From: Sedimentisphaerales bacterium
GTDB lineage: Bacteria; Planctomycetota; Phycisphaerae; Sedimentisphaerales; SG8-4
Direction of reading: 5' to 3'
Length of the DNA stretch: 46,406 nucleotides
Assembly (NCBI GenBank): GCA_016928975.1
Contig: JAFGJR010000073.1
Span: forward strand, 1-46,406
The notes under the pieces are model-generated. The model saw only the letters and a program-made list of their open reading frames with translations. It searched no databases and was not told the origin of the DNA. Within the stretch, counting starts at the first letter, position 1. Each line of letters starts with the position of its first letter. The position numbers were made by a program, and so were the translations under genes. Positions 23,844 to 33,932 of this stretch are shown one piece after another.

Positions 23844-26800
23844 TTATGGGTTTGGCAAACCGGGCGAAGGCGTCCGGGCTCGCCAGTTTGCAGGATCATT
23901 GCCGTACGCCGCGGGGTCGATCCGACTGAGAGACGAGCCTTGACCATCCGCCTGTGTCGGCCATGGGTCGATGCCGCCCGGGAAGCTCCACGGGTGTGCA
24001 CCATCGCTGTATACGACCCGATCCACGCGCATCCAGATCCGCTCGTCTTGCCCGTCCAGGTCTCCAGGCCGGCTGATCTGGACTTTCTCCGCGCCGTTGG
24101 CCAGGTTGCCGACACCCCAGGAGAACACCCTCACATCCACGGGGATGTCGTATTTGTCCCGCACCAGATTCTCGGCCTTCGCCAGGACAATGTACTCGCC
24201 GGGCGCCAGGACCACGGGTACGTCCGTAGGAAACAGTAGTTCAATGCCTGGATTATCTGGATCGTCCGTGAACCGCCAGGGCGCTTCCTTCTCCATGTCA
24301 TATAGCTTCACGGGAGCGTCGGTGATGTTCAACAGCTCGACGTACTCCTCAGGAATCAGTCCATCCGGATGGTACATGATCTCATGGATCACGACGGGGC
24401 CGACCTGCGGCACAGCGTTGGCGGCGCCGGGCGTGGGCTCGCTCAGAGCCACGAAGTTGTAAGACCCGGTGCTCTTTTCGTAGCGGCCGAGCGACACGCC
24501 TGGCTCGGAGGCATCGAATTTCTCCTGCTCGCTGTAGCCGGTGAGGGCGCCGGCTGCACCGGAGTGTAGATAGACCGTCTCGCCGTCGGCACTGAGGGCG
24601 AATGGCTCCTTGCAGCCGGGATCGGCCTTGCTGCCGAACTGGCGATTCTCATAGAACACCACGTAACCGCCGGCGGGGATGCTGGCGCCCGAAGCAATCT
24701 GATACTTGGTGAGGTCGTCCGCGTCGTCGCTGAGGAACCAGCCTCCGATGCTGATCGCCTGATCCGTCGTGTTGTGCAGCTCGATCCAGTCGGGGTCACG
24801 GCCCTGGGAGTTCGCGAGCAGCTCGTTGATGACCACCGCTCCCAGCGACGGCACCTGGCCGCTATCGTCCGTGCCGGGCGAGCCCCCCATCGCGGCGCTG
24901 GGGCGCCATGCGCTCTTGTCGGTGAAGGCATTCGGATCCGCCTGGAGGTCCCTGGCCGTGAGGGAAAAGCCCATGCCGTCGGTGAGGTTGAACCAGTCAT
25001 CACGGAAACGGAAGCTCTCAATGACCGTGCCCAAAGCGTCGAGCAGTTCCAGCCGCTCACCGGCGTTGTTGAGATTGCCCGCGTAGCGACCGGCGACCGG
25101 CCGGCCGGAGCCGTACTTCGCTTCGAATGCGGCCTCGTCCCTGACCACAACACAGTACCCGCCCGGCGCCAGCTCGAAGACCGGGAACGTGAAATCGATC
25201 CCGTTGGTGAACTTGACAAGGTTCAGGTTGATGGTATCGCTGCCGATGTTCGTCAGCTCGACGTATTCGGTGTTCGGATCGGTGGGCTTTCCGGTGTCGG
25301 CTGGGTGATACATGATCTCGCTGATGCGCAGGCTCTGCGCGACGGGACCGGCGGCATAGACCGCCTCGTTCAACGCGCTCCACGTGGTGCCGCTGAGCAC
25401 TCTCGCTTTGACATGGGTACTCTTGCTGAGCGCGGTGGCCGATCCATACTGCAAGGCGGTTGGCGCCACGCCCGCCGGCTGGGAACCGCTCTGCGCTTTG
25501 GCGGCGGCCAGCTCCACCGACAGCAGGAAATCGGAGCTGGTGGACCCCTGGTTGAGACCGTGAACGGCCAGAACGTTGTCGCCCTGGCGAAGCGTGGCGA
25601 CGCGGCTGCTGATATCGAAGTTCTCGAACACGATCGCATCGGTATCCGAATGGCTCGCCGACGCGCCGGCGTTCCAGGCGGGCGTGCCGTCGGCCTGCGC
25701 CCGGCATACCTCCGTCCCATTGATATATGCCACGAAGCCATCGTCGTAGCGCACCTTGAGCGTCAGGTTGCTGATGCCCTGTAGAGCGGCGGCGGTCAGG
25801 CTGAATGGTATCCGGATATAGCAGCTCGCATTCTTGCCGTACATGGCGTCGAGCACATCGATGCCGATGAAGCTCTCATACCCGGTGCTGCGCTCGAAGC
25901 CCACGCCACCGGCGCCGGGGAGCCAGGCGGAGTCGTCAAAGGGCTGTCCGCCTTTCCACGCCTGGCCGATGTCGGCCGTGGGGACGAGCACCCGCTTGGC
26001 GGCAGACTCCCTGACGAGCACGTTCGCGCTGGCGGTTCCCGACGGAACCGTCGCCGGCAAGCGAGGGTCGTTGCCGTCGGTGGTGTACCAGATGGTGCCG
26101 CTGCCGGTCATGGACAGCAGGGACCCCTTCATGACGCGACCGCCGTGCTGGTACGATCCGCTGATGTTGAAGGCCGGAGCCGCGATGCTCGGATAGAGTC
26201 CCGCGTTGCGGAATTGGTTCATGACGATACCCGGTCGCTGAACCATGTACGTGTTCAGGATGTAATCGCGCTCCGCTCGCCACTGGGTGATCGTGTACGG
26301 CGTGCTGCTGACGACGTCGCCCCAGCGCGCGGACTCCGCGATCATGGCCTCTTCAATGGAGTCCGCCAGCGCCGCGTAGGCGGCGGCCGGCCGATTGCCC
26401 TGGGGATACGTCGGGTCCCACCAGGGCCGGCTGGGATCGACGTACAGGGGACCGCCGTTGAAGAACGCGCGATGAACGTGATCGGCAAACAACAGGCGGA
26501 ACTCCGCGTTGTTGCGAAGCTGTCCATACGGCTCGGCGATGCCGTTGCCCACGTTGACGACGTTCTCCGTGAGGCTGGAGTCCAGGCTGTGGCCCACGAC
26601 GAGGTCTATCACCCACTCCGTATCCCAGCAGAAGAACTTGAAGCCCGACGTGTCGATGCGATTCATCCCGGCATACCAGTTCTTGTGAGGCCAGTCCGTA
26701 TTGCCGACGAAGAAGTTGACGATCAGGTAATCGATGTAGTTGTCCAGGTCGATGTAGTCCTTGTAGGCAGGGTTCCGCGTGCCGTCGGGGTTGTTGCCCT

Positions 26801-28412
26801 GAACGCGCTGATACCCTTCGTTCGTCTGAACGCCCTGGCGGACGGCGCTCAGCATGGCGCTCCAGGAGTCGCCCACACTGTCGCCTACGGGCACGTTCGT
26901 TTTGAAGCAGTCCCAGTCTTCCTTGTCACCGCCGAAGTAGGAAGCGGTGAACGACTGGTCCGGCCGCTCGACGGGATTGTAGAGTCCCCAGTAGGCGCCG
27001 TCGATGTACAGATGCACGTACGTGCCGTGCGATGTCGCCTGGCCAAGGGCCTCTTGAAGCTTGCGCGAGTATTCGTCACGCATGTACTGGGACTTCTCCC
27101 TGCCGAAGACGTAGCAATCGTTGAAGTTGGCTCGCAGAATCAACTGGTCGAACTCCTGCGTCGCATCCTTTCCGAACAACGGGTAGCGCAGGCTGGTCTG
27201 CCCGTAGACGCCTTTGAACAGCAGGCGAAAACTCTTCTTGCGATAGGCGTTCTGACGTCCGACGTCGCCGTACATGCGGATGCCGCAGTTGGCCTGGAAT
27301 CCTTCCTGTCCGTCCGGCCAGATCATCTCCAGCGATGCCGGTTTCTCCCAGCTCAAGCCGCGAGAGGTCGCGTGCGAGTAGATCCCGTTGGTTGTCCCGA
27401 ACATGTCGTCCACCGTTGTGACGATGGACATGGTCGGGATCGATTTCAGGTACTCCTTCATCTCGGCCAGGTTGGGGTTGACGATGCGGGTGTCCATGGC
27501 GTAATCCGCATTGACGCCCGCCCACGAGCCGGGCAGACCCGAGACGCTGGCGGATTGTCGAATCACCAGGTCGAGGAAGACGTACGTCTGTGTGGCGATG
27601 CGGCTGGACTTCCAGCCTGTCTTAATCGCTTTGGCGCGTATGCAGGTGGTCCGGGTGATCTGGAAAGGCGCCGAATACGCTTTGCCCGTAGGGAAGCGGC
27701 TGCCTTCCCTGGCCGGCTCGCTGCCGTCGGTCGTGTAATAGATGGTGGCGTCCGGAGTGCCGCACAACATGGTGACTTCGAAGGGCTCGTCGTAGAAGCC
27801 GTGCGCCGGGCTGATCTCGACGTCGCCGACAAGGCCGTCATAGGCCTGGTAGTTCGACGCGCCCGGCGTGAAGACCTTCAGGAACTGCCAGTCGGCGGTG
27901 TCCTCCGGATAGCGCCCGTACGAGACATTCGGGATTTGCCCCCCGAATTCGATGCTGTCGACGAGTGTCCTTCCATCGGACTCCAACAGGTAGAGCGCAT
28001 CGCCGTCGGCATCCAGCCCAAAGCTGGCATGGAGTCCCGAATCGCCCGTATCCCCGTCCATCCAGATCAGGAGATACCCTCCGGCCGCAATCGTGGTCAG
28101 GGTCGGCTTGCTCGTCGGAACCTGCCACTTGGCGGGGACCTCGATATCGTCCGTCAGGTATAGGCCGCCGATATCGACGGCGGAATCCGACCAGTTATGA
28201 ATCTCGATCCAGTCGTCGAACTGGCCCTGCGAGTCCGCCATAGCCGTGCTGTTCGAGGCCATGATCTCGTTGATCGAAACGGGGACATTGGGCTCGTCGT
28301 CGTCCCCCAGGTCCTGGGCCAGAGCTCTCATTCCCCCATCCGGCCCGAGGGAGCCGACGGTCAACAGAGCAACGAACACCACGAAGATGCTGCGATTACC
28401 GGACTTGCACAT
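23844..28412 (-). CDS. CotH-kinase-family secreted protein with four lamin-tail domains
   Basis: A 1522-residue exported protein, beginning with a signal peptide (about 1-33, ending ALAQ). A lamin-tail domain (48-155, SINEIMASNST...DDWIEIHNWSD) is followed by a chitobiase C-terminal-like domain (TIYYTTDGSEP near 235) and a CotH domain about 300-720 (GIRMYGDVGRQNAYRKKSFRL... and WDTEWVIDLVVG). A second TIWYTTDGNDP domain and a jelly-roll follow. Three more lamin tails open ISEIMYHP, VINELLANS and VIHEIMYHP. CotH homologues in spore coats are protein kinases; here the substrate is unknown. The start has GAGGA upstream and its own promoter. No C-terminal anchor motif is visible. Confidence 0.9.
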   Translation of the reverse strand: MCKSGNRSIFVVFVALLTVGSLGPDGGMRALAQDLGDDDEPNVPVSINEIMASNSTAMADSQGQFDDWIEIHNWSDSAVDIGGLYLTDDIEVPAKWQVPTSKPTLTTIAAGGYLLIWMDGDTGDSGLHASFGLDADGDALYLLESDGRTLVDSIEFGGQIPNVSYGRYPEDTADWQFLKVFTPGASNYQAYDGLVGDVEISPAHGFYDEPFEVTMLCGTPDATIYYTTDGSEPAREGSRFPTGKAYSAPFQITRTTCIRAKAIKTGWKSSRIATQTYVFLDLVIRQSASVSGLPGSWAGVNADYAMDTRIVNPNLAEMKEYLKSIPTMSIVTTVDDMFGTTNGIYSHATSRGLSWEKPASLEMIWPDGQEGFQANCGIRMYGDVGRQNAYRKKSFRLLFKGVYGQTSLRYPLFGKDATQEFDQLILRANFNDCYVFGREKSQYMRDEYSRKLQEALGQATSHGTYVHLYIDGAYWGLYNPVERPDQSFTASYFGGDKEDWDCFKTNVPVGDSVGDSWSAMLSAVRQGVQTNEGYQRVQGNNPDGTRNPAYKDYIDLDNYIDYLIVNFFVGNTDWPHKNWYAGMNRIDTSGFKFFCWDTEWVIDLVVGHSLDSSLTENVVNVGNGIAEPYGQLRNNAEFRLLFADHVHRAFFNGGPLYVDPSRPWWDPTYPQGNRPAAAYAALADSIEEAMIAESARWGDVVSSTPYTITQWRAERDYILNTYMVQRPGIVMNQFRNAGLYPSIAAPAFNISGSYQHGGRVMKGSLLSMTGSGTIWYTTDGNDPRLPATVPSGTASANVLVRESAAKRVLVPTADIGQAWKGGQPFDDSAWLPGAGGVGFERSTGYESFIGIDVLDAMYGKNASCYIRIPFSLTAAALQGISNLTLKVRYDDGFVAYINGTEVCRAQADGTPAWNAGASASHSDTDAIVFENFDISSRVATLRQGDNVLAVHGLNQGSTSSDFLLSVELAAAKAQSGSQPAGVAPTALQYGSATALSKSTHVKARVLSGTTWSALNEAVYAAGPVAQSLRISEIMYHPADTGKPTDPNTEYVELTNIGSDTINLNLVKFTNGIDFTFPVFELAPGGYCVVVRDEAAFEAKYGSGRPVAGRYAGNLNNAGERLELLDALGTVIESFRFRDDWFNLTDGMGFSLTARDLQADPNAFTDKSAWRPSAAMGGSPGTDDSGQVPSLGAVVINELLANSQGRDPDWIELHNTTDQAISIGGWFLSDDADDLTKYQIASGASIPAGGYVVFYENRQFGSKADPGCKEPFALSADGETVYLHSGAAGALTGYSEQEKFDASEPGVSLGRYEKSTGSYNFVALSEPTPGAANAVPQVGPVVIHEIMYHPDGLIPEEYVELLNITDAPVKLYDMEKEAPWRFTDDPDNPGIELLFPTDVPVVLAPGEYIVLAKAENLVRDKYDIPVDVRVFSWGVGNLANGAEKVQISRPGDLDGQDERIWMRVDRVVYSDGAHPWSFPGGIDPWPTQADGQGSSLSRIDPAAYGNDPANWRARTPSPGLPNP

Positions 28413-28518
28413 CGTACATCCTTCCTCACTGAGACCCTCTCGCGGAGTCCGACACTCCCCCTGCGGCCCCTTGCCGGGCAGAGATCGGCACCCAGACGGG
28501 AATCTGGAAAAGCGCTGT

Positions 28519-28548
28519 ATTATCGTCTATTTGCTGCTGCTGAGTCAA
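28519..28548 (-). promoter_or_regulatory. Promoter of the CotH gene
   Basis: On the minus strand TTGACT (28548-28543), an 18-nt spacer and GATAAT (28524-28519). It lies in the 230-nt gap after the upstream paralogue gene, so CotH can be transcribed separately. Confidence 0.6.
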
Positions 28549-28642
28549 GGAATCTGCTGAAGAACAGACGTTTGAATACCCGTTCCGTTTCAGACAAAGG
28601 CGGTGAATCATCGTCGGCGATAGACCAGAGAATGTGCTCGTG

Positions 28643-30295
28643 TCATGGCATGACGCTTCCCGTGGCCGGGTCTTTGAGAGGTGCGGGCTCCAGGGTCCAC
28701 AACTGGAGTTCGTTGGTCCAATCCAAGTTTGTCTTGGTCTGGCCCTGCTGCCCGGTGGCCTCGATGGGGACGTTAGAGAGAGGGATGATGTAGCCCGGCG
28801 TGACGTGCAGCGTGCCGAGAGTGTCGCCCTGACGCAGACGCGCAAAGAGCGTGCATAGGCCGTTGAGGAACTCTGCGGCGTTTGCTTGAATGGGAGTCGA
28901 GAGGTCTCCGCCGGTCGGGGGGATAGCGACGGTGTAAGGGATTGCGTCATCCTGGGCGAGGGTCTGGACGGCGGCCTGCATCGCCGCAATGGAGATGGGT
29001 TGCCACAGGCGGGCGTCGGCGGCAAGATCTGGCTCAAAGCCCAACGGCGGCTTGATATAGTCGGCCACGATCACGGAGGCGGGCCAGGTCCGCAGACCCA
29101 TGCCGGTCAGATACGACTGCATCGCGGCCTGCAGGGCTTTGAACAACGAGGCCAGCGACATGTACCCGCCGGAGTACTGGATGAAAGCGGGCGGCCGGCC
29201 ATGCCAATTCTGCAACAGGTAAGCAGCCCCTTCGTCCAGGTCGGCCATCGTGAATGTTCTCGGATTGGCGACCACCAGCGATGGCATGTCCACCGAGGAG
29301 ATGAATCGGCTGCCCGGATTGGCCGGGATGAACTCCTTGGTCAGATAATCGAGAGTGTCCTCGAGTGGATCGTGGTCCTCGCCGGGAATGGTCAGGTGGA
29401 TATGAAAGACGTGGGGCACGTCTCGCGGCAGGGCAGCCAGGGACTGCTTGATCTGACTCACCGGCGCAAGCCGCTCCGCCCAGGCATTCGACCAGGTCTT
29501 GACGAAGTACAGGCCCATCATCCGGTAGACGTACACGTGCGGCTCCGGAGAGAACGTCCAGTCGCTTTGCCAGAGGTATTGGGCGTTGCCCGTCGAGTAG
29601 TAGCTGTGCGGGTTGCCGATCCAACCGACGACGGAGTCCCCATATCGCTGCCGCCAGTGCTGTCCCACCGGGGCATTCCAGATCGTGAGGCACTCGGCCT
29701 GCACCGGCTTGGTGAAGTACTGCTCCATCAGTTGCGCGCCGCCGAGGCGGTTGGGATCGAGACTGCCGCAGAAGGATGTGCCGTCCCCCGACCCGGAGTG
29801 CCCGGTACAGCCCGACCAGTCGTAGTAGGCCCGCTCCCACTTGGCGTATTCCATCACGGCCTGATCGAACGGCAGGTCCTTGATCTTATCCAGACGGATG
29901 AGCACCTCCGGGTCGGTCGCGGTCCAGGTCGTGGGATGGAAATGATAGCCCAAAATCTGGCAGCTCTGGTTGAAGTACCGGAACACGTCTTCGGCATTGG
30001 GGTCGCGACCGCTGTCGCGCATGTAGAGGACGACCGACACGATGAAGTCGCTGAAGTACTGGTCCGACACCACGCCGTAGCGATCCAGGAGTTCCATCTC
30101 ATGCCGGAGATTCTGTTTGAACCGGTCGAAATTGGGGAAGTCGGCATAGGAGGAGCCGACGGCCTCCTGGTGATGGCTGATGTAGAAATAAACCGGCTGA
30201 GGGCTCGCACTCGGAGTCTGACCCGCGGCCTGTGAGAGACCCACCGCGTAGAGGACGATACATGCACAGCCGATGAGTAGATGTGATAGCCGCAT
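28643..30295 (-). CDS. Secreted protein of unknown function, paralogue A
   Basis: A 550-residue exported protein (signal peptide about 1-23) that is clearly a paralogue of the product of 32050-33705. Shared blocks include YFYISHHQEAVGSS, ILGYHFHP, WERAYYDWSGC, FCGSLDPNR, YVYRMMGLYF, ALPRDVPHVF, NPGSRFIS and LDEGAAYLLQNWHGRPPAFI. The N-terminal 330 residues, with spaced His-rich motifs, recall a (beta/alpha)-barrel hydrolase such as a polysaccharide deacetylase; this is inference. The C-terminal third has two repeats resembling pseudomurein-binding modules (YLLQNWHGRPPAFI...SLASLFKALQ; AAEFLNGLCTLFARL). The stop is followed by the CotH gene 230 nt on. The LamG-esterase gene ends 27 nt upstream of its start. 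Confidence 0.8.
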   Translation of the reverse strand: MRLSHLLIGCACIVLYAVGLSQAAGQTPSASPQPVYFYISHHQEAVGSSYADFPNFDRFKQNLRHEMELLDRYGVVSDQYFSDFIVSVVLYMRDSGRDPNAEDVFRYFNQSCQILGYHFHPTTWTATDPEVLIRLDKIKDLPFDQAVMEYAKWERAYYDWSGCTGHSGSGDGTSFCGSLDPNRLGGAQLMEQYFTKPVQAECLTIWNAPVGQHWRQRYGDSVVGWIGNPHSYYSTGNAQYLWQSDWTFSPEPHVYVYRMMGLYFVKTWSNAWAERLAPVSQIKQSLAALPRDVPHVFHIHLTIPGEDHDPLEDTLDYLTKEFIPANPGSRFISSVDMPSLVVANPRTFTMADLDEGAAYLLQNWHGRPPAFIQYSGGYMSLASLFKALQAAMQSYLTGMGLRTWPASVIVADYIKPPLGFEPDLAADARLWQPISIAAMQAAVQTLAQDDAIPYTVAIPPTGGDLSTPIQANAAEFLNGLCTLFARLRQGDTLGTLHVTPGYIIPLSNVPIEATGQQGQTKTNLDWTNELQLWTLEPAPLKDPATGSVMP

Positions 30296-30322
30296 AGTTC
30301 AACTCCTCACAATCTGAGCCAC

Positions 30323-31975
30323 TCAACGATTGGGGTCTTCTGCGTCGGGTCCCAGGAGGTGCTCCAGAAAGAACTCTTGATAGGAGATACGTTCCTCTAC
30401 TGGTGTGTCGGCCAGGACGGCTACGCAAGGGTGGCCCGCGGCCTGGCAGAGGTCTCTGAGGTACATGGCATGACGGGGATGATGCATGATGTCGTCTATG
30501 GCCTGGGGCTCCACGTCGGGTTTGACATTATACGTATACAGGGGGGGATCATTGGCGTCCAGGAAGGCGGGCATATCCAGAGAGGCCCGCAGGGCTAACA
30601 TGTTCGGATCCGTCAACTGGTTGGGGTCCCTGGCGGCCAGCACGTCCGGGTCTGAGGCAGACATCAAGACCGCGATCCAGTTCGGATCCATGTCGAGGAT
30701 CAGGGGCCACTGGACAAAGTCGTAGGTTGCCTGGGAGTTCAGATGGCCGATGGCCGTCAGACGGGAAGACTCCCGCAGGACCGGATCCGGATTGCAGGGA
30801 TCCGCCAGGTCGTCGTGCCAACCCATCCACAGGGACGCCCCACCGCCCGCGGAATGACCGTAGGCCACGATGCGGCCGGGATCGACGTTCCAGTCGTTGG
30901 ACTTCCATCGCAGGAACTGGACGGCCCGGGCACAGTCCAACAGGATCTGATCCAGGGGCGTGGTGTCGCGAAGGCGGTAGTTGATCGCGGCAAAGGAGAT
31001 GCCCTGCTCGCGATACGACGCAATCTCAGCCGCTCCCGCTGTCGTCCGCTGCTGGGCCTTGTCCCCGTTGGCAAAACCGCCCCCATGGATGAAGACCACC
31101 AAGGGAGCAGGCCGGTTCACGTCGGCCTGCCACAGGTCCAGGACATTGCGCTCGTATGGACCGTAGGCCACATTTTCAAACGTGGGCAGCGTAGCCTGGC
31201 CGACCTGGTACAACTGCGTGACCTGGTTGCTGTCCAAAGGCTCGTCATAGATCCGCACGTCGTCGATACGGCCCTTGTAGCGATAGAACGGGTCGCTCTG
31301 ACCGTACCGTCCATACCCGATCGCCAGCATCTCCCGCACCGACACGGAGGCGAAGAACTCCCTGTCAGCCGGACCCGAGCCCAGGTTGTAGCGACGGTCC
31401 GTCATTTCGCGGCTGTTGAGATACCCGGTATTGCCTTTGGGTCCCACCACGGCCACGAAGTGGTACCATTGTCCGGGTTGCAGGTTTGCACCGGAGTCGA
31501 AGCAGAAATGTGCGTTGACAATCGTGAAATAGAGCCTGCGATTCGTGGGATCATTCCCGTGACCGATCTCTATGATCAGGCTGTTGTGTAGGGTCCCGGT
31601 CTGCGCCTCGCCCCAATAGAGGATCGGCAGGACGTCGCCGCTGTCCGTGCGCTCGAAGTTGAACCACACGGAAATCGATCCATAAACGAGATCGCCGATC
31701 GCCTGAGGCGGCATGTCCTCTCGGTTGGGAATGCGGACCTCACTTGACACCCCGTCGAAGCTTCCCGCGTACTCATTGACGCCTCCGCCGTACTCCAAAT
31801 GATAGGCGCGGCCGTCGTACCCGTTGCCGGACCGATCCAAGACCCTGCCCGCGCTGTCTTGATCGAAGTCCCACTGCGCTACGAGCCGCCCGTGCCCGTG
31901 TGCGCATTGCGCCGGAATCGCGATACAAACACCCAGACAAATGCATAGCCGCCATGCTGAGATTCTGATCTTCAT
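30323..31975 (-). CDS. LamG-domain alpha/beta-hydrolase (carboxylesterase-like), exported
   Basis: A 550-residue exported protein. A signal peptide (about 1-28) is followed by a LamG/concanavalin-like domain (about 30-260), with YGSISVWFNFER, WYHFVAVVGPKGNTGYLNS and RIDDVRIYDEPLD. The C-terminal half is an alpha/beta-hydrolase of the HGGG esterase group. FIHGGGFANGDK near 295 gives the oxyanion hole, and GHSAGGGASL near 372 holds the nucleophile Ser. An Asp and a His follow; HHPRH near 497 is a candidate for the His. ATG 31975 is used (AAGGA about 10 nt upstream) in place of the longer open frame. LamG with an esterase suggests deacylation of a bound polysaccharide. It is flanked by the two paralogues at spacings of 27 and 74 nt. 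Confidence 0.85.
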   Translation of the reverse strand: MKIRISAWRLCICLGVCIAIPAQCAHGHGRLVAQWDFDQDSAGRVLDRSGNGYDGRAYHLEYGGGVNEYAGSFDGVSSEVRIPNREDMPPQAIGDLVYGSISVWFNFERTDSGDVLPILYWGEAQTGTLHNSLIIEIGHGNDPTNRRLYFTIVNAHFCFDSGANLQPGQWYHFVAVVGPKGNTGYLNSREMTDRRYNLGSGPADREFFASVSVREMLAIGYGRYGQSDPFYRYKGRIDDVRIYDEPLDSNQVTQLYQVGQATLPTFENVAYGPYERNVLDLWQADVNRPAPLVVFIHGGGFANGDKAQQRTTAGAAEIASYREQGISFAAINYRLRDTTPLDQILLDCARAVQFLRWKSNDWNVDPGRIVAYGHSAGGGASLWMGWHDDLADPCNPDPVLRESSRLTAIGHLNSQATYDFVQWPLILDMDPNWIAVLMSASDPDVLAARDPNQLTDPNMLALRASLDMPAFLDANDPPLYTYNVKPDVEPQAIDDIMHHPRHAMYLRDLCQAAGHPCVAVLADTPVEERISYQEFFLEHLLGPDAEDPNR

Positions 31976-32049
31976 AGAACACCGGTCCTTTCTCGATTGG
32001 CTCTCCCGCACAGACATTCATCATGGCCGAACCAGGAGGCGGTCATGTT

Positions 32050-33705
32050 TCACGGGCTTCCGGGTGGTCTCTTCAATTCCACAGGCTCCAGCGTCCACAA
32101 CTGAAGTTGACTGTACCAGTCGAGGCGGCTGTCCGCATAGGTGGACTTTGACTGGCACGGGACGCATCCGTCCGTCGATGGCGCCTCTCCTGTGCCGCAA
32201 CAGCGGCTGCAATCACATTCGTTGGGCACGTTGGAGATGGGGATGATGTGGCCTTTCAGGAGGCAGACCTGGCTGAATATCTGCCCTGCGCGGTGTTTCA
32301 GCAGCAGCGTACACATGCCGTTGAGGAGTTCCGCTGCGTGAATCTTCACCGGGTCGCCCGTCTCCGGCTGGACCTCCAACACATAGGGGATCTCATTCGC
32401 GTTGAGCCCCTGGATCACCTGCTTCAGGTTGTTGACCGGTATCGGCTGGTACGTGCGTCCGTCGGTCATGCTGGGCAGGTCGCCCTGGTCCCCAAGAGGC
32501 GGCAGGACAAAGTCCGGCACCGTCACCTCTGCCGGCCAGGTGTGCTGGGAGTAGTACTGGCTAAGGACGACTTGGAGGGCTTTGAAGAACGAGGCCAGCG
32601 AGAGATACCTCCGCTCCGTCACGATGAACGCCGGCGGCCGACCATGCCAATTGCGCAACAGATAGCGCGCGCCCTCCTCCAAATCGCTCAGCGCGTAATT
32701 GCGTGCGTTCCGACTCGTATCCACCAGGTCCGGCAACTCCGCCGCGGAGATGAACCGGCTGTCCGGGTTATCGGCCGTAAACTGTTGTAGGTAGTCGAGC
32801 ACGGTGTTGGTCTGGCCACACGGGAAGCTATATCCATGGACTGTGACGATGTGGGGCCGGTCGCGCGGCAGGAGCGCCAGCATCTGCTCGATCAGCGGCA
32901 AGGGCGTGGACGGCTCGATGTGGGCCATGGAATGGGGGCGCACATGGTAGAGGCCCATGAGCTTGTAGACATAGAGATAGGGATCGGGTGAGTATGCCCA
33001 GTTGTTCTTCCATAGGTATGGCAGAGCAGGACTGCAGAGATAGGTATGCACCGCTCCACCGACCCCGGCCACGAGATTCGGATACTGCCCCTGGAGCGCC
33101 AGAGACACCGGCGCAAAGCCCACGGTGTAGTTCTCCACCACGCACGGCTTGCCGAAGGCCGCTTCCATGACCTGGATGCCGCCGGGGCGATTGGGGTCCA
33201 GGCTGCCGCACAGGATGCACGTCGACGGTGCCAGGCATCCGGACCAGTCGTAGTAGGCCCGTTCCCAGATCGGGTATGCCTGCACAGCCGCCCAGAACTC
33301 CAGGTCGCGGATGCGGTCGGTTCGGATCGCTACGTCCGCGCTGGCGGGATGGAAATGATAGCCTAAATTCTGTCGGCTCTGCTGGAACCGGGTGAAGATC
33401 TGGTCCATATCGTTGTGCCAACGGATGACATCCACCATATAGTCGCTCAAGTATTGGTCGGAGACTATGCCGCGCCGGTCCAGTTCCTCCAGTTCGCACA
33501 AGAATTCACTCCGCCACTGGGCATAGAGGGGAAACGGAGGAATGGTGCAGATCGAGCCGACCCCCTCCTGGTGGTAACCGAGATTGAAGTAAATAGGGGC
33601 CTGTGTCTTGGGTGGATCAGGAGTGAGATCGGCGCCTGTTTGGCTGTGAACGACCTGAGCGAGCGACAGCAAGATGAATTCAGCAACAAGTAGATTCGCT
33701 CTCAT
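32050..33705 (-). CDS. Secreted protein of unknown function, paralogue B
   Basis: A 551-residue paralogue of the product of 28643-30295, with a signal peptide ending near residue 22. Matching blocks: YFNLGYHQEGVGS, NLGYHFHP, WERAYYDWSGC, LCGSLDPNR, YVYKLMGLYH, LLPRDRPHIVTVHG, DNPDSRFIS and LEEGARYLLRNWHGRPPAFI. The PHIVTVHGY segment and the following LDYLQQFTADNP look like the end of a deacetylase-like barrel, an inference. A Cys-rich stretch (CDCSRCCGTGE...CVPC) near 510 is absent from paralogue A. ATG 33705 is chosen over the longer frame (GGAG 8 nt upstream). It is the first gene of the minus-strand unit starting at the promoter near 33904. Confidence 0.8.
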   Translation of the reverse strand: MRANLLVAEFILLSLAQVVHSQTGADLTPDPPKTQAPIYFNLGYHQEGVGSICTIPPFPLYAQWRSEFLCELEELDRRGIVSDQYLSDYMVDVIRWHNDMDQIFTRFQQSRQNLGYHFHPASADVAIRTDRIRDLEFWAAVQAYPIWERAYYDWSGCLAPSTCILCGSLDPNRPGGIQVMEAAFGKPCVVENYTVGFAPVSLALQGQYPNLVAGVGGAVHTYLCSPALPYLWKNNWAYSPDPYLYVYKLMGLYHVRPHSMAHIEPSTPLPLIEQMLALLPRDRPHIVTVHGYSFPCGQTNTVLDYLQQFTADNPDSRFISAAELPDLVDTSRNARNYALSDLEEGARYLLRNWHGRPPAFIVTERRYLSLASFFKALQVVLSQYYSQHTWPAEVTVPDFVLPPLGDQGDLPSMTDGRTYQPIPVNNLKQVIQGLNANEIPYVLEVQPETGDPVKIHAAELLNGMCTLLLKHRAGQIFSQVCLLKGHIIPISNVPNECDCSRCCGTGEAPSTDGCVPCQSKSTYADSRLDWYSQLQLWTLEPVELKRPPGSP

Positions 33706-33903
33706 TGCTCTTGCTCCATAGAATATCGCATGACGATTCGTCACACCAGCCGCACAAACTGGTTGCACGGATCAGTGCGATCAACTCGATTCGCTTGAGA
33801 CCCGTCATAGGCTCACCCTCTGGAGAGCGCACCGCATTCTCCATCCGCCATCCGTGGTCTATCCAGGAATCAGAGATGCACGCCCTCACATTGCCTGACA
33901 CCA

Positions 33904-33932
33904 AGTATACCGAATTGTGCCGCGAAAATCAA
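33904..33932 (-). promoter_or_regulatory. Promoter of the secreted-protein cluster
   Basis: On the minus strand TTGATT (33932-33927), a 17-nt spacer and TATACT (33909-33904). A leader of about 190 nt precedes the start at 33705. The divergent spacer 33706-34116 holds this promoter, the one for the Gfo/Idh/MocA gene, and nothing else recognisable. Confidence 0.65.

Noticed and set aside
26145..28163. Plus-strand open frame of 672 codons
   Set aside because: It is antisense to the CotH gene and has no recognisable motif.
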